Numbered from the stretch's first letter, positions 54,234 to 63,495 are shown. The stretch: 64,000 bases of DNA from Odoribacter sp. AF15-53 (GCF_003479425.1 NZ_QUHC01000005.1:62001-126000); one strand, 5' to 3'. Notes: generated by a model not told the origin, from the sequence alone. Numbers and translations are program-made.

Positions 54234-57200
54234 TTAGAATCCTACGGATAGTTTGATATTGTATTCTCTTGATGTCGGGTAAGAGAATGCCCCTGATGTA
54301 CCGACATCCAACCCTTTATACTTGGTAAAAGTTAATAAATTGTATGCGTTAAGGGAAAGCGACATGTTTTTCATCCCGAAACGTTGTGCCACTTCCGAAG
54401 GTAGACGGTAGCTGATGGCGATATTAGACAAACGCAGGTAATCCCCCTTTTCGTACTTGGTTGAAGTGTGAACACCTGCCCAATAATCGTTACCGGAAGA
54501 GACAAAGCGAGCGATATCGGTCATGTCTCCTCTTGTTTTCCAGAAATTCAGGTAACGTCGTTCTCGGTTGGTTCCCGACACGCTCAAGTCACTGGCATAC
54601 CCGATAGCGGCTTGACTTGCATTACCCCAGTTATTCGGAGCATTCTGAAGATCGTTAAATGATTGGATGATATGTCCCACCTTGTAACTCCATTGAGTGG
54701 AGAATTCCAGATTCTTGTAACGGAAATAGGTATTGAAACCACCCACGTACTTCGGGTTGGAACGTCCTAGATATTGCATGGAGGGTCTGAAATAGTCTGG
54801 GTACATACCTGCTTCCCGGTCATAGGCCACATAATCCGGTACGGCATCCAGGGATGTAACGGCACCGCTATTCAGGTAAGTCTGTTTGCTGGATTCGGAT
54901 AAATTATCCCAATTGTCGAGTAATTGAGCGTAGGCCCGTTTCCCTTCCGGGGTCAAGTAATATTGGGGATTCCCTGACAAAGGGTCTACTCCTGCAATCT
55001 TCCAACCGTAGATAGAACCGGTTTCTTTCCCGATCACGTTAACGACACCTCCCTTTAGAATACTGGAACGAATGGCAGACGCGTAGGAATCATAATCATG
55101 TTCTGAACGGATGATGACATTTTTATTTCTGGCCACGTTTGCCGACGTGCTGAATGTCAGGTTTGTCCGGTTGATCCATCTGATATTGAGGAAGAACTCG
55201 ATACCGCTGTTTTCTACGGTTCCCCCGTTGGCTTTTACACTCGATCTACCCGTGGAAATAGGAATGCTTAAGTTTTCCAGAATATCTTCCGTCCGGTTAT
55301 TATAATAATCCATGGTGAAATTGATTCTGCCTTTAAAGAAACCGATGTCGACACCGAGATTCCGGTCTTTTTTCTTTTCCCAACCCACGGAAGGGTTCGG
55401 ATAGGTAAATTTGGTTGCGAATCGGTTCCCCTCGTAAGCATCACTACCTAGCGTGATCGTGGAGAACGGGTAAGCCGTCCGGTCTATATTTCCGGTATAA
55501 CCGTACGACCCGCGAAGGGATAGTTCCGTGATGATATCATTTTTGAAGAATTTTTCATGATGTAGGTTATATCGCAATCCGATGGACCATAGTGGGGTGA
55601 ATCGGTTGGCGTCTCCGATAGCATCTGCTCCGTCCGCCCGGTAGTTGAAATTCAGGATATACCGGTCTTTATACCCGTAACGGAAGGTTCCGAGGAAGGA
55701 TACGGTACGATCCTGCCCTGTTGAAGTATTAAACATATTTCCGATTTGAGCCCGTAATGTTTCGTAAGAAACGTCATTCCCCAAGTCCGGAACGCCCGTG
55801 ATGCGATAATCCCCGTAAAACATGGGAGAAGTGTAGCCGGAATTATTGAACTTTTTAGATGTGACCTCGTTAGCGATTAGAATGCTGAATAAATGATCTT
55901 TCTTGATCGTGAAGGAATAATCTATCTGGTTTCGGATAGACCAGTTGAAGTTTTTACCCGAAGATTCGGATAGTTCTCCGTTGTTGAATTCACTTGGAAG
56001 AACATCTTTGTATATTTGCTTGGCAAATGTTTCTTTGTTATAGGAAGTGTACGTTCCGGCCTCGATCTCGGTGGTCGTTGTGTTATAACTGGCTCCTTTT
56101 CGGATGATGGATGAAATAGCAAGTCCCGGGATGATGTCATAACGAATATTAAAAGTCAAACTGGCATCCAGTCCGTCATCCGATTTCTTGGTCTCTTTCA
56201 ATTCTCGAAGAATATTAAACGAATCGTATTTATACCCGGAGGCAGTCATTTCCGTGTAGTTCGTGCCGAGATAGCTCAAATCGGCGGCATAATTCCCGTT
56301 TTCATCGTAAGGACGTTCGTAAGGATTGGCAAAGACTGCATACGTGAACGGGTCTACGGCTGAAGCGTGATCCCTGTTCTTTCGGATATTGGCAGATAAA
56401 TCAAGGGCAAGGATCAAATTCTTGATCGGGCGATAATCTAGCTTCATCAAGATCCCGGCATTCGTGTATTTGTTTGAAAGCAGTATTCCGTTTTTCTCTT
56501 GAAAGTTGACGGAAGTGTAATACGTCATCTCGTCGGAACCACCTCGAATACTGATATTGTGAGAGTGGGATTGTGCCGTGCGGAATAACACGTTAAACCA
56601 GTCCGTGTTCGTGTTTTTCAGGCGGTTGATTTCCGTATCGTATTTGTCCTGCGTGATATAACCTTCCAACAATTGTTTGTAAAGATACCCGCCTCGTCCG
56701 GTCCAGTTGGAAAAACTTAGTCCGAAAGTCTTCAGAATATCTTGCTCGTATTGTAATTTCTCCCGGGAATTCATGAAATCCATGTGCAGGCTGGGTGCTT
56801 CGGCCAGGCTGTAATTACCGGTATAATTGAATTGTGTTTTTGAACGGAACCCCTTCTTCGTGGTGATAACGATAACTCCGTTCGCTGCTTTTGCCCCGTA
56901 GATAGCGGCTGCGGAAGCATCTTTTAGTATAGTTACGGATTCAATATCTTCCGGCATGATGTTACCGACTCCGTCCTGCATGATCGTACCGGCGTAATCT
57001 CCGGTATTGTTTTCCGGAACCCCGCTCATGAGCGGAAGTCCGTCCACGATCCAGAGAGGTTCCGTGCGGCCCGTCAGATTATTTTCACCCCGGATGGTAA
57101 TTTTTGCCCGGGTGCCGGGAGCTCCCGATAAGGTTGTACTGTTGAGTCCGGCGATGGTTCCTTCCAGAATCCGGTCAATCGAGTTGATTCCTTGCGTGCG

Positions 57201-57899
57201 TAAATCTTTTGCCGTAATTACGGAAGCACTACCTGTCATGTGGTCTTTCTTGATCGTTTCCATACCGGTAACAACCACCTCATCCAGTTCGGCAATATCT
57301 TCTTCCAGCGTGATCGAGAGGTTTTGTTCTCCTTCTACTTCACGTTGCACAGGCTTCATCCCGATAAAAGTGAAGCCTAATATATTCTTTCCTTGTGGAA
57401 TATTGATTTTAAACCGTCCATTGGGATCGGTAACCGTTCCTAACGTGGTTCCTTTCAGGATTACGGCAACCCCGGGCAAGGACATTCCTTGCTTGTCTTT
57501 CACGATTCCGGCTACAACGTGTTGTGTGCTCCCGATGATGACTTTTTCTTCCATTTTTTTCAAAATGATGATTTTATCTTTCATCGTGTAAGTTAACCCG
57601 AAAGGAGAGAGACATACTTTTAAAGCGGAATCCAGAGAGACGTTTTTCACGTTCACGGAAATCGTTTTGTTGACATCAATCTCTTTGGGATTATACATGA
57701 AATCATATTTTGTCTGATTTTTGATTTCCTTTAAAATTGTCGGGAGATTGGCATTTTTTAACGATAGGTTTAGTTTGGTATCCTCTGTTGTTGCGTTAGC
57801 CGATAATGTGGGGAAAAGAACCGCTAAAAAAAGTAGCGAGAACCTGAAAAAATTCCATAGCTTCCCCATACAATTATTTTTATAATTGATTTTTTTCAT
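54234..57899 (-). CDS. SusC/RagA-family TonB-dependent transporter with STN domain, locus 4
   Basis: This is the longest protein of the window (1221 residues). Its signal sequence ends near residue 37 (FPTLSANA). The STN domain is at about 40-115 (LNLSLKNANLPTILKEIKNQ...KIIILKK). A carboxypeptidase-regulatory-like domain follows (about 128-205, VAGIVKDKQGMSLPGVAVILKG), then a TonB box (DEVVVTGMETIKK), a plug with LEGTIAGLNS and LWIVDGLPL, and the signature LKDASAAAIYGAKAANGVIV. The barrel ends YNIKLSVGF. An inner ATG at residue 11 could also serve as start. The gene lies after an unknown lipoprotein rather than directly after FecR, unlike loci 2 and 3. It is the expected partner of SusD at 52719-54221. 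Confidence 0.96.
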   Translation of the reverse strand: MKKINYKNNCMGKLWNFFRFSLLFLAVLFPTLSANATTEDTKLNLSLKNANLPTILKEIKNQTKYDFMYNPKEIDVNKTISVNVKNVSLDSALKVCLSPFGLTYTMKDKIIILKKMEEKVIIGSTQHVVAGIVKDKQGMSLPGVAVILKGTTLGTVTDPNGRFKINIPQGKNILGFTFIGMKPVQREVEGEQNLSITLEEDIAELDEVVVTGMETIKKDHMTGSASVITAKDLRTQGINSIDRILEGTIAGLNSTTLSGAPGTRAKITIRGENNLTGRTEPLWIVDGLPLMSGVPENNTGDYAGTIMQDGVGNIMPEDIESVTILKDASAAAIYGAKAANGVIVITTKKGFRSKTQFNYTGNYSLAEAPSLHMDFMNSREKLQYEQDILKTFGLSFSNWTGRGGYLYKQLLEGYITQDKYDTEINRLKNTNTDWFNVLFRTAQSHSHNISIRGGSDEMTYYTSVNFQEKNGILLSNKYTNAGILMKLDYRPIKNLILALDLSANIRKNRDHASAVDPFTYAVFANPYERPYDENGNYAADLSYLGTNYTEMTASGYKYDSFNILRELKETKKSDDGLDASLTFNIRYDIIPGLAISSIIRKGASYNTTTTEIEAGTYTSYNKETFAKQIYKDVLPSEFNNGELSESSGKNFNWSIRNQIDYSFTIKKDHLFSILIANEVTSKKFNNSGYTSPMFYGDYRITGVPDLGNDVSYETLRAQIGNMFNTSTGQDRTVSFLGTFRYGYKDRYILNFNYRADGADAIGDANRFTPLWSIGLRYNLHHEKFFKNDIITELSLRGSYGYTGNIDRTAYPFSTITLGSDAYEGNRFATKFTYPNPSVGWEKKKDRNLGVDIGFFKGRINFTMDYYNNRTEDILENLSIPISTGRSSVKANGGTVENSGIEFFLNIRWINRTNLTFSTSANVARNKNVIIRSEHDYDSYASAIRSSILKGGVVNVIGKETGSIYGWKIAGVDPLSGNPQYYLTPEGKRAYAQLLDNWDNLSESSKQTYLNSGAVTSLDAVPDYVAYDREAGMYPDYFRPSMQYLGRSNPKYVGGFNTYFRYKNLEFSTQWSYKVGHIIQSFNDLQNAPNNWGNASQAAIGYASDLSVSGTNRERRYLNFWKTRGDMTDIARFVSSGNDYWAGVHTSTKYEKGDYLRLSNIAISYRLPSEVAQRFGMKNMSLSLNAYNLLTFTKYKGLDVGTSGAFSYPTSREYNIKLSVGF

Positions 57900-57930
57900 A
57901 GTAGATGTTGTTAGCTATTTTGTGATGAGC

Positions 57931-59184
57931 TTATCTGATTTGTTGTTCCGAAAAACTTCGGGGGAATTTGACATCCATGATAATGGCCGGGTTTACGGGA
58001 TAGATAATTCCACTAATCATCTCCGTACTTTCCGGGGTAATCTCTTTGATGCGGATAACTCCCTGTAACCCGTTACCGGTTTGTACAAAGACGAAACGCG
58101 GAGTTGCCGATTCGATGGGAATGGATACTTTTGCTTCGGAAAAATCGAAAACAAAATCTTCTTGTTTTGCCAGAGCCTCGAAATCTGTATTCGTGAAATC
58201 TTGTGGAGCAGGCATGTACTTTGTGTGGCAGGGGAGATCGAAACTGTAATTGAACAGGTTTTCATTCTGGAATGTGTTATGCCACAATAAGGCTCTCATT
58301 TTTATCGGGGATTCAAAATATACTGCTTTGTTTGTTGCGTCGTAAGCCAAGGCAATATCGATCCCCTTTTTGGCGGATTCTGCAAGTCCTTTGTACAGAT
58401 TGGCGGAATACACTTGTTGCGTGGAACTCAGGAAGAAAGACGTTGCCCGCAGGTAATCCGGTTCGCTGTGAAATATCCCCTCCAGATCCGTGTATTCTAC
58501 TTTATCGAACAGGGCTTCCAGTTTGACATTCTCGTAGAAGTTTACCGTTCCGATCTCTTTGCGGATATCGAATGGCTTCAAGCTCCCCGTGTATGTCCCT
58601 TCTATCGGTCCCCCGAAACTGGTTTCACATTTGAATGCGATCGTGTAGAGGTCTCCTTCCTGAGTGATGTTGATTTCTCCCCCGGTCAATTCATTGGGAT
58701 TCGTGCTTCCTCCGGAATTGTAATTCACGCTGGCATTCCCTTTAAAAGTATACTCGTCGCGATTTGAAGAGTAGGTGTATTTCCCGGGTACTAGTTTGTC
58801 AATCTCCGGCGATGCTATCCGTAGACATATGCAGGCCCCATTCCCACGTGCGTCTTTGGTCAGATCACTTAACACGAACCCGTGTTCGTAGAGACCGATC
58901 AGGAAATTACCGGTTTGTTTCTCTTTTACTTCAGCAGAAAAACCTTTTACCTGATCTGTTTGTTCCCCGTTTTCTCCCTGATAACGATCTTCGAAGAGGT
59001 AGTCCGAGACGGCAATCACGGTGTGATTGTTGTCGTGATAAATTGCTCCTTGTTCCAGCAGATAATTTTCCCCATAAAAACTAATCTGGCCCGTGGTTGA
59101 TAGTTTATTGTCTTCATCGGAACAGGAAGACAAACCTATCAGTGCAAGTAGCGTTGCGGTTAAAAATCGACAGTTCTTTTTCAT
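57931..59184 (-). CDS. Lipoprotein of unknown function between FecR and SusC
   Basis: I do not recognise the family. ATG at 59184 gives a good lipoprotein signal (MKKNCRFLTATLLALIGLSSC, C21); an in-frame ATG at 59208 adds eight residues. The mature protein of about 396 residues looks beta-rich. It has an N-terminal half with GTYTGSLKPF and a strand pattern (ELTGGEINITQEGDLYTIAFKCETSFGGPIEGTY) typical of small beta-sandwich lipoproteins, and a C-terminal half ending in FVFVQTGNGLQGVIRIKEI. No catalytic motif is seen. It precedes SusC by 31 bp in the same operon, so it is probably surface exposed and linked to binding or to regulating transporter signalling. Confidence 0.7.
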   Translation of the reverse strand: MKKNCRFLTATLLALIGLSSCSDEDNKLSTTGQISFYGENYLLEQGAIYHDNNHTVIAVSDYLFEDRYQGENGEQTDQVKGFSAEVKEKQTGNFLIGLYEHGFVLSDLTKDARGNGACICLRIASPEIDKLVPGKYTYSSNRDEYTFKGNASVNYNSGGSTNPNELTGGEINITQEGDLYTIAFKCETSFGGPIEGTYTGSLKPFDIRKEIGTVNFYENVKLEALFDKVEYTDLEGIFHSEPDYLRATSFFLSSTQQVYSANLYKGLAESAKKGIDIALAYDATNKAVYFESPIKMRALLWHNTFQNENLFNYSFDLPCHTKYMPAPQDFTNTDFEALAKQEDFVFDFSEAKVSIPIESATPRFVFVQTGNGLQGVIRIKEITPESTEMISGIIYPVNPAIIMDVKFPRSFSEQQIR

Positions 59185-59223
59185 AAGATTGTGGTTAAAA
59201 AATTGCATATTTATGATTATCTC

Positions 59224-59241
59224 ATAAAACGATCGTTTTAT
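59224..59241. promoter_or_regulatory. 18-bp perfect palindrome upstream of the lipoprotein-SusC operon
   Basis: ATAAAACGATCGTTTTAT is a perfect 18-bp palindrome in the 94-bp gap between FecR (stop at 59279) and the lipoprotein start (59184), 40 bp upstream of that ATG. It could be a protein operator or a small hairpin. It matches none of the hairpins in the equivalent gaps of loci 2 and 3. Confidence 0.65.
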
Positions 59242-59278
59242 AAAGTACTTAAGTTTAATGTATTGTAAAGAATATCGC

Positions 59279-60445
59279 TTAGTTATTGTAACTTACGATT
59301 AATGTTTTCCCGTTTATCTTGAAATGCAAGCCTCCCAGGATTTCCATCGCTTCGAGTAACGTGTTAATATTGTCATATTTTCTGACATCCCCGCTGAACA
59401 CGACGGATTTTGCCGCCTCGTTGCTGTAGAATACTTCTATATCATACCAGCGGGACAATTGTTTCAGTATATTTTCCACGCTTTCGTTCATGAATATATA
59501 TTGTCCGTGTCTCCACGCCGTGTAGAGTTCCGTGTTGACCGTCGTCAATCGGATCGGTTCGTTGGGAAGATAGACCGCCTTGTTGCCCGGGATTAAAATG
59601 ACGGCATCCTTTCCCTGGCTCATTCTCACGGACCCTTTTTCGAGTACGGTTTCTATTGTATTCTCGTCCATGTAACTTCGCACGTTGAAAGAAGTTCCGA
59701 GTACTTCAATGCTTACCCCGTTTTTCACGTTCACGTGGAATGGATGTTGGGTATCTTTGGTGACTTCAAAATAGGCCTCACCTTCCAGGTAGACCTCCCG
59801 GGTGATATCGTTGAATATGACGGGATATTTTATTTTGCTTTGTGAATTGAGCCATACTTTCGTGCCATCTGATAAGGTAAGTGTGAACTCGCCTCCCTTG
59901 GGAACGATCAGTTCGTTGTAATTATTTGCCTGTTCGTTTTTGGTGTTTTCGGATACCGTGTAGCGTAATTGCGAACCTTCATTCCGGATGGATAATTCCT
60001 CGGTGGCAACGATTTCTGTTTTGTTTTTTTCCGAAAGGGAAATGATTTCCCCGTTGTTTAAAATTAGCATTGCCTTGGAACTTCCCGGGGAAATAGTGGT
60101 TTTGGCCACGGTAGGGGGGGCTTCTTGGTAGAAAAATAGGGTGGATATACCGATGACAAAGGCGGCAACAGCCGCTGCCCAATACCATTTGCCGAGCAAT
60201 CGCGAGTTCTTTTGTATGTTGTAGCGTCTGCGATAGTTATCTAGGCCGCGAGCGGTACTTATCTGCTGGTATCTGGCAATATCCTCGCTGAAACTTTTTT
60301 CCTGTAAACGAACATATATTTTTTCGTTTTTGGGAGAAGCTTGAAGCCAGGAAGTTAATTCTTCCTTCTCGGACTTGCTCAATTCGTCCATTTTCTCTTT
60401 TAAAATGAGAGCTGCGATACGTTGTTTTTTTATGATCGGGTCCAT
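59279..60445 (-). CDS. FecR-family anti-sigma factor, locus 4
   Basis: This 388-residue single-pass membrane protein has a cytosolic N-terminus (1-85, KMDELSKSEKEELTSWLQASPKNEKIY) and a membrane helix at about 86-107 (YWAAAVAAFVIGISTLFFY). The FecR domain is periplasmic (about 180-280, IVPKGGEFTLTLSDGTKVWLNSQSKIKYP and IEVLGTSFNVRSY). The DUF4974-type C-terminus (about 315-388) shows MNESVENILKQLSRWYDIEVFY. It lies 81 bp after its sigma gene. It is expected to receive the signal from the STN domain of the SusC at 54234-57899. Confidence 0.94.
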   Translation of the reverse strand: MDPIIKKQRIAALILKEKMDELSKSEKEELTSWLQASPKNEKIYVRLQEKSFSEDIARYQQISTARGLDNYRRRYNIQKNSRLLGKWYWAAAVAAFVIGISTLFFYQEAPPTVAKTTISPGSSKAMLILNNGEIISLSEKNKTEIVATEELSIRNEGSQLRYTVSENTKNEQANNYNELIVPKGGEFTLTLSDGTKVWLNSQSKIKYPVIFNDITREVYLEGEAYFEVTKDTQHPFHVNVKNGVSIEVLGTSFNVRSYMDENTIETVLEKGSVRMSQGKDAVILIPGNKAVYLPNEPIRLTTVNTELYTAWRHGQYIFMNESVENILKQLSRWYDIEVFYSNEAAKSVVFSGDVRKYDNINTLLEAMEILGGLHFKINGKTLIVSYNN

Positions 60446-60526
60446 AATTGCTATTTTATATCTTATAAACCCGCAACTTTTTATTTCGGTGACACGGAAA
60501 GGTATTTTTTTGAAGTTTTTGTCGTT

Positions 60527-61105
60527 TTAATTTTTCTTGTTGGTGCGTATCAGGATGATTAACAACAAGAATGGAGTATCTTTTAATAAAGAGCGTAAAG
60601 TTTGAATAGCTCTTAACTTGTAGGTTTTTGCCGAATTAATGGATATTTGCATCTTGTCTGCAAGCTCCTGAAGCGACTTCCCCTCTAGTAACCCGACGAT
60701 GACTTGTTCGCATTGTTTAGGCAATTGATTAATCGCTTCATCCAGCAAACGACTCATTTCTTCTTCCATCAGGTAATCTTGAGACTCTTCTTCCTCTTTT
60801 GTCGGGTAATTCTCTGTGATGAGTTTTTGCCGGTTTTTGAGATTACGCGCCACGTTTAACGTACGATTTTTCGTGGCAGTGAAAAGTAAGGAGTGAAGAG
60901 CGGCGGGTGATTTTAGTTCTTCCCGTATTTGCCAGATGTGATGAAATATTTCAAGCACGATATCCTCTGCCTCCATGAGTTCCAAGTCATGACGCATGGC
61001 ATAAGAAACCAATGTCTTGTAATATTGGCAAAAGATCGATTCAAAAGATCTTTCATCACCTTTGACAAACTGTTGAAAATGTTTCTCGCTAATAATCATG
61101 ATCAC
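60527..61105 (-). CDS. ECF RNA polymerase sigma factor (FecI-like), locus 4
   Basis: This sigma factor has 192 residues. Region 2 is IFCQYYKTLVSYAMRHDLELMEAEDIVLEIFHHIWQIREEL. Region 4 is LPKQCEQVIVGLLEGKSLQELADKMQISINSAKTYKLRAIQTL, with a helix-turn-helix. The C-terminal tail is very hydrophobic (PFLLLIILIRTNKKN), stronger than in the other two sigmas and long enough to touch a membrane or FecR. The start may be either of two nearby Met codons. It heads the leftward operon that extends to 45056. Confidence 0.93.
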   Translation of the reverse strand: MIMIISEKHFQQFVKGDERSFESIFCQYYKTLVSYAMRHDLELMEAEDIVLEIFHHIWQIREELKSPAALHSLLFTATKNRTLNVARNLKNRQKLITENYPTKEEEESQDYLMEEEMSRLLDEAINQLPKQCEQVIVGLLEGKSLQELADKMQISINSAKTYKLRAIQTLRSLLKDTPFLLLIILIRTNKKN

Positions 61106-61121
61106 GCTACTTATCCTTGCA

Positions 61122-61129
61122 CAAATTTA
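61122..61129 (-). promoter_or_regulatory. Candidate -7 box (TAAATTTG, minus strand) for the locus 4 sigma gene
   Basis: Read on the minus strand, TAAATTTG matches TAnnTTTG, 16 bp upstream of the start codon. The -33 element is not recognisable. The rest of the 190-bp gap to the EamA gene shows nothing else I can support. Confidence 0.45.
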
Positions 61130-61295
61130 AAGATAAAAGTATAAATCACCATGTTTAAAGGAAAAACTATTTTGAAATATTTCAAAGAGGGGTATAAAGA
61201 CAAGTAATAGGTCGCAGGGACGTGATCATGACGAGTTGCATTCACGGCCCCCGATAAACTTTATGCTTCGGTCAAGTTATCCTTGCGTTGACGAA

Positions 61296-62216
61296 CTACT
61301 TGTTTCCTTTTTCCAGTTCAGCCCGCGACTTACTTTGCGTCACGAGATAAACTCCCGTGAAAACGAGCAGGGCGGCCACGGGTTTGTCCCACGTCAACTT
61401 GGCCTGTCCCATGAAGATTGCCAGTGCGGCGGCAACTAGCGGTTGGGCGTAATTGTACATGCTGATCGTCGTGGGGCGGATACGTTTCAAGGCAATCGGA
61501 ATAAACAGGTAGGCGAGGAACGTGGCGCAAAATACCACGTAGAACAGGCTGGAGAGTGCGCTGAATGTTGTTTCCGACGAGAATAGTTTGGCGTTCACTA
61601 CCTCCTGCATGCTGAACGGGACCATCAAGATCGTTGAAAACAGGAACATCCATTTCATCAAGGTCACCGGGGAATAGCGCTGGGCGATCGGTTTGGAGAT
61701 CACGAGATAAGTGGCGTAACTGATCACGCTTAGGAAACAAAGCAGATTCCCCATCATAGAACCGCCTATTCCCGCGCCCGTGGTGTAAGATTGCCAGATG
61801 ATCAGTAAGGCCCCGCAGGCTCCCACCAGTACCCCGCCCGCTTTCTTGGACGTAATCGGTTCCCTCAACACGAGAGCGGAAATCAACATAACCATCATGG
61901 GGTTCAACGTCACGATCAACCCGGCATCAATCGGGGATGTCATGCCAAGTCCCTCGATAAACGTGAGTTGATTAACAGTCGTGCCTAAAATGGCACAAAA
62001 AAACAGGATTAATAAATCTTTTTTACTTACTTTCTCGTTTAAGGTAAATACGGAGACTAGCCAAAAGGCGATAGCTCCGAATGACATGCGCAGGAACGTG
62101 AGGCCTACCGGGTCGATCCACTCCGGCATCAAGGTTTTGGCGATGGGAATATTAATCCCGAAGAGGATGTTAGCGGCGAAGATGGCCATGTGGCCGTGCC
62201 ATTTATCTTTTGTCAT
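61296..62216 (-). CDS. EamA/DMT-family transporter (drug/metabolite exporter type)
   Basis: This inner-membrane protein of 306 residues has two EamA repeats, about ten membrane helices in total. The N-terminal repeat is seen in MAIFAANILFGINIPIAKTLM and VGLTFLRMSFGAIAFWLV, and its end in FIEGLGMTSPIDAGLIVTLNPMMVMLISALVLREPIT. The second repeat includes SVISYATYLVISKPIAQRYSP and YNYAQPLVAAALAIFMGQ. It has a hydrophilic C-terminal tail. Family members export amino acids, nucleosides or drugs; the substrate cannot be read from sequence. It is divergently transcribed from the symporter gene (64-bp gap). Confidence 0.93.
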   Translation of the reverse strand: MTKDKWHGHMAIFAANILFGINIPIAKTLMPEWIDPVGLTFLRMSFGAIAFWLVSVFTLNEKVSKKDLLILFFCAILGTTVNQLTFIEGLGMTSPIDAGLIVTLNPMMVMLISALVLREPITSKKAGGVLVGACGALLIIWQSYTTGAGIGGSMMGNLLCFLSVISYATYLVISKPIAQRYSPVTLMKWMFLFSTILMVPFSMQEVVNAKLFSSETTFSALSSLFYVVFCATFLAYLFIPIALKRIRPTTISMYNYAQPLVAAALAIFMGQAKLTWDKPVAALLVFTGVYLVTQSKSRAELEKGNK

Positions 62217-62280
62217 AGGCTCATGAATCTGATATTGTCATGCGAATGTAGTTTATTTTTTAATATAAATAGATGGGCGT

Positions 62281-63495
62281 ATGAAAAAAATGAAGATAGG
62301 CTTGTTGCCGAAGATCGTGATCGCGATCGCTTTGGGTATCGTGTGCGGACTTTTCTTCCCGGACTGGTTGGTGAGAATCTTCCTCACGATAAATGGTTTG
62401 TTTAGTAATTTTCTCGGGTTTATTATCCCGTTGTTGATATTAGGATTGGTAGCTCCGGGTATTGCCGATCTGGGTAAAGGTGCCGGGAGGTTGTTGCTAC
62501 TTACCGCTTTGCTGGCGTATGGATTTACTCTGTTTTCCGGGTTCTTTACCTATTTTGCTTGTGATCTGAGTTATCCTTGGCTGTTGAAGGATGCGGAATT
62601 GCAACCGGTGGAAGCGGCGGTGGTGGAACCGTTGGTCCCGTATTTCACGGTGATGATGCCTCCCTTGATGGACGTGATGACTTCATTAATTCTGGCTTTT
62701 ACCCTTGGATTGGGTATGTCGGTGATTAACGGGGCAACCTTGAAAGGGGCCATGGAGGATTTCAAGGATATTATAAACAAGGTGATCGTGGGGGTGATTA
62801 TTCCTTTGTTACCACTTTATATATTCGGTATTTTCCTGAATATCTCGAACTCCGGTCAGGTGTCCGGAGTCTTGGGGGTGTTCGTGAAAATCATCGTGGT
62901 TATATTCTTCCTGACGATCGTGTTGCTGTTCATTCAATTTTTTATTGCCGGGGCGGTGTCGAAGAAGAATCCTTTCCGGTTATTCCGGAATATGCTACCC
63001 GCTTATATGACGGCATTGGGCACGCAGTCTTCTGCGGCCACGATTCCCGTGACCTTGGAGCAAACGGTGAAGAACGGTGTCAACCGGGAATTGGCGGCAT
63101 TCGTTATTCCGCTTTGCGCAACGATACATTTGTCGGGAAGTACGATGAAGATCGTGGCTTGTGCCTTGGCGATCATGTTGATGTCGGGCATGCCGATCTC
63201 TTTCGGGGTAATGGCCGGTTTTATCTTTATGTTGGGTATCGCTATGGTGGCGGCTCCGGGAGTGCCGGGGGGTGCGATCATGGCGGCCTTGGGATTATTA
63301 CAGTCCATGTTGGGATTTGACGAGACGGCACAAGGGTTGATGATTGCTCTTTATATCGCGATGGATAGTTTCGGTACGGCTTGTAACGTGACTGGCGACG
63401 GGGCCATTGCCGTGATCATGGATCGGATCAATAAAGATTCCAAGCACAAAGGCACGCGGGAAGAGTTGGAAGAGGTCGCATCCTTGGAAGGATAG
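62281..63495 (+). CDS. Dicarboxylate/amino-acid:cation symporter (DAACS family)
   Basis: This 404-residue inner-membrane Na+/H+-coupled importer of the GltP/DctA/SstT fold has an N-terminal membrane region (PKIVIAIALGIVCGLFFPDW). The serine-rich hairpin loop TALGTQSSAATIPVTLEQT is near residues 245-265. The conserved substrate/cation region is MPISFGVMAGFIFMLG...GVPGGAIMAALGLLQSMLG, followed by MDSFGTACNVTGDGAIAVIMDRI near 365-385, as in the family signature. The length matches. Substrate preference (C4-dicarboxylate, glutamate or serine/threonine) is not resolved. It is a single gene, followed by a 331-bp gap. Confidence 0.93.
   Translation: MKKMKIGLLPKIVIAIALGIVCGLFFPDWLVRIFLTINGLFSNFLGFIIPLLILGLVAPGIADLGKGAGRLLLLTALLAYGFTLFSGFFTYFACDLSYPWLLKDAELQPVEAAVVEPLVPYFTVMMPPLMDVMTSLILAFTLGLGMSVINGATLKGAMEDFKDIINKVIVGVIIPLLPLYIFGIFLNISNSGQVSGVLGVFVKIIVVIFFLTIVLLFIQFFIAGAVSKKNPFRLFRNMLPAYMTALGTQSSAATIPVTLEQTVKNGVNRELAAFVIPLCATIHLSGSTMKIVACALAIMLMSGMPISFGVMAGFIFMLGIAMVAAPGVPGGAIMAALGLLQSMLGFDETAQGLMIALYIAMDSFGTACNVTGDGAIAVIMDRINKDSKHKGTREELEEVASLEG

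Noticed and set aside
57007..57591. 194-codon open frame on the plus strand
   Set aside because: It lies wholly inside the SusC gene on the other strand, and its translation is low-complexity S/P/V-rich with no family features.
1..61105. Glycan utilisation loci (classic polysaccharide PULs)
   Set aside because: No glycoside hydrolase, polysaccharide lyase or sulfatase is encoded, and the accessory proteins are peptidase-like and thioredoxin-like.
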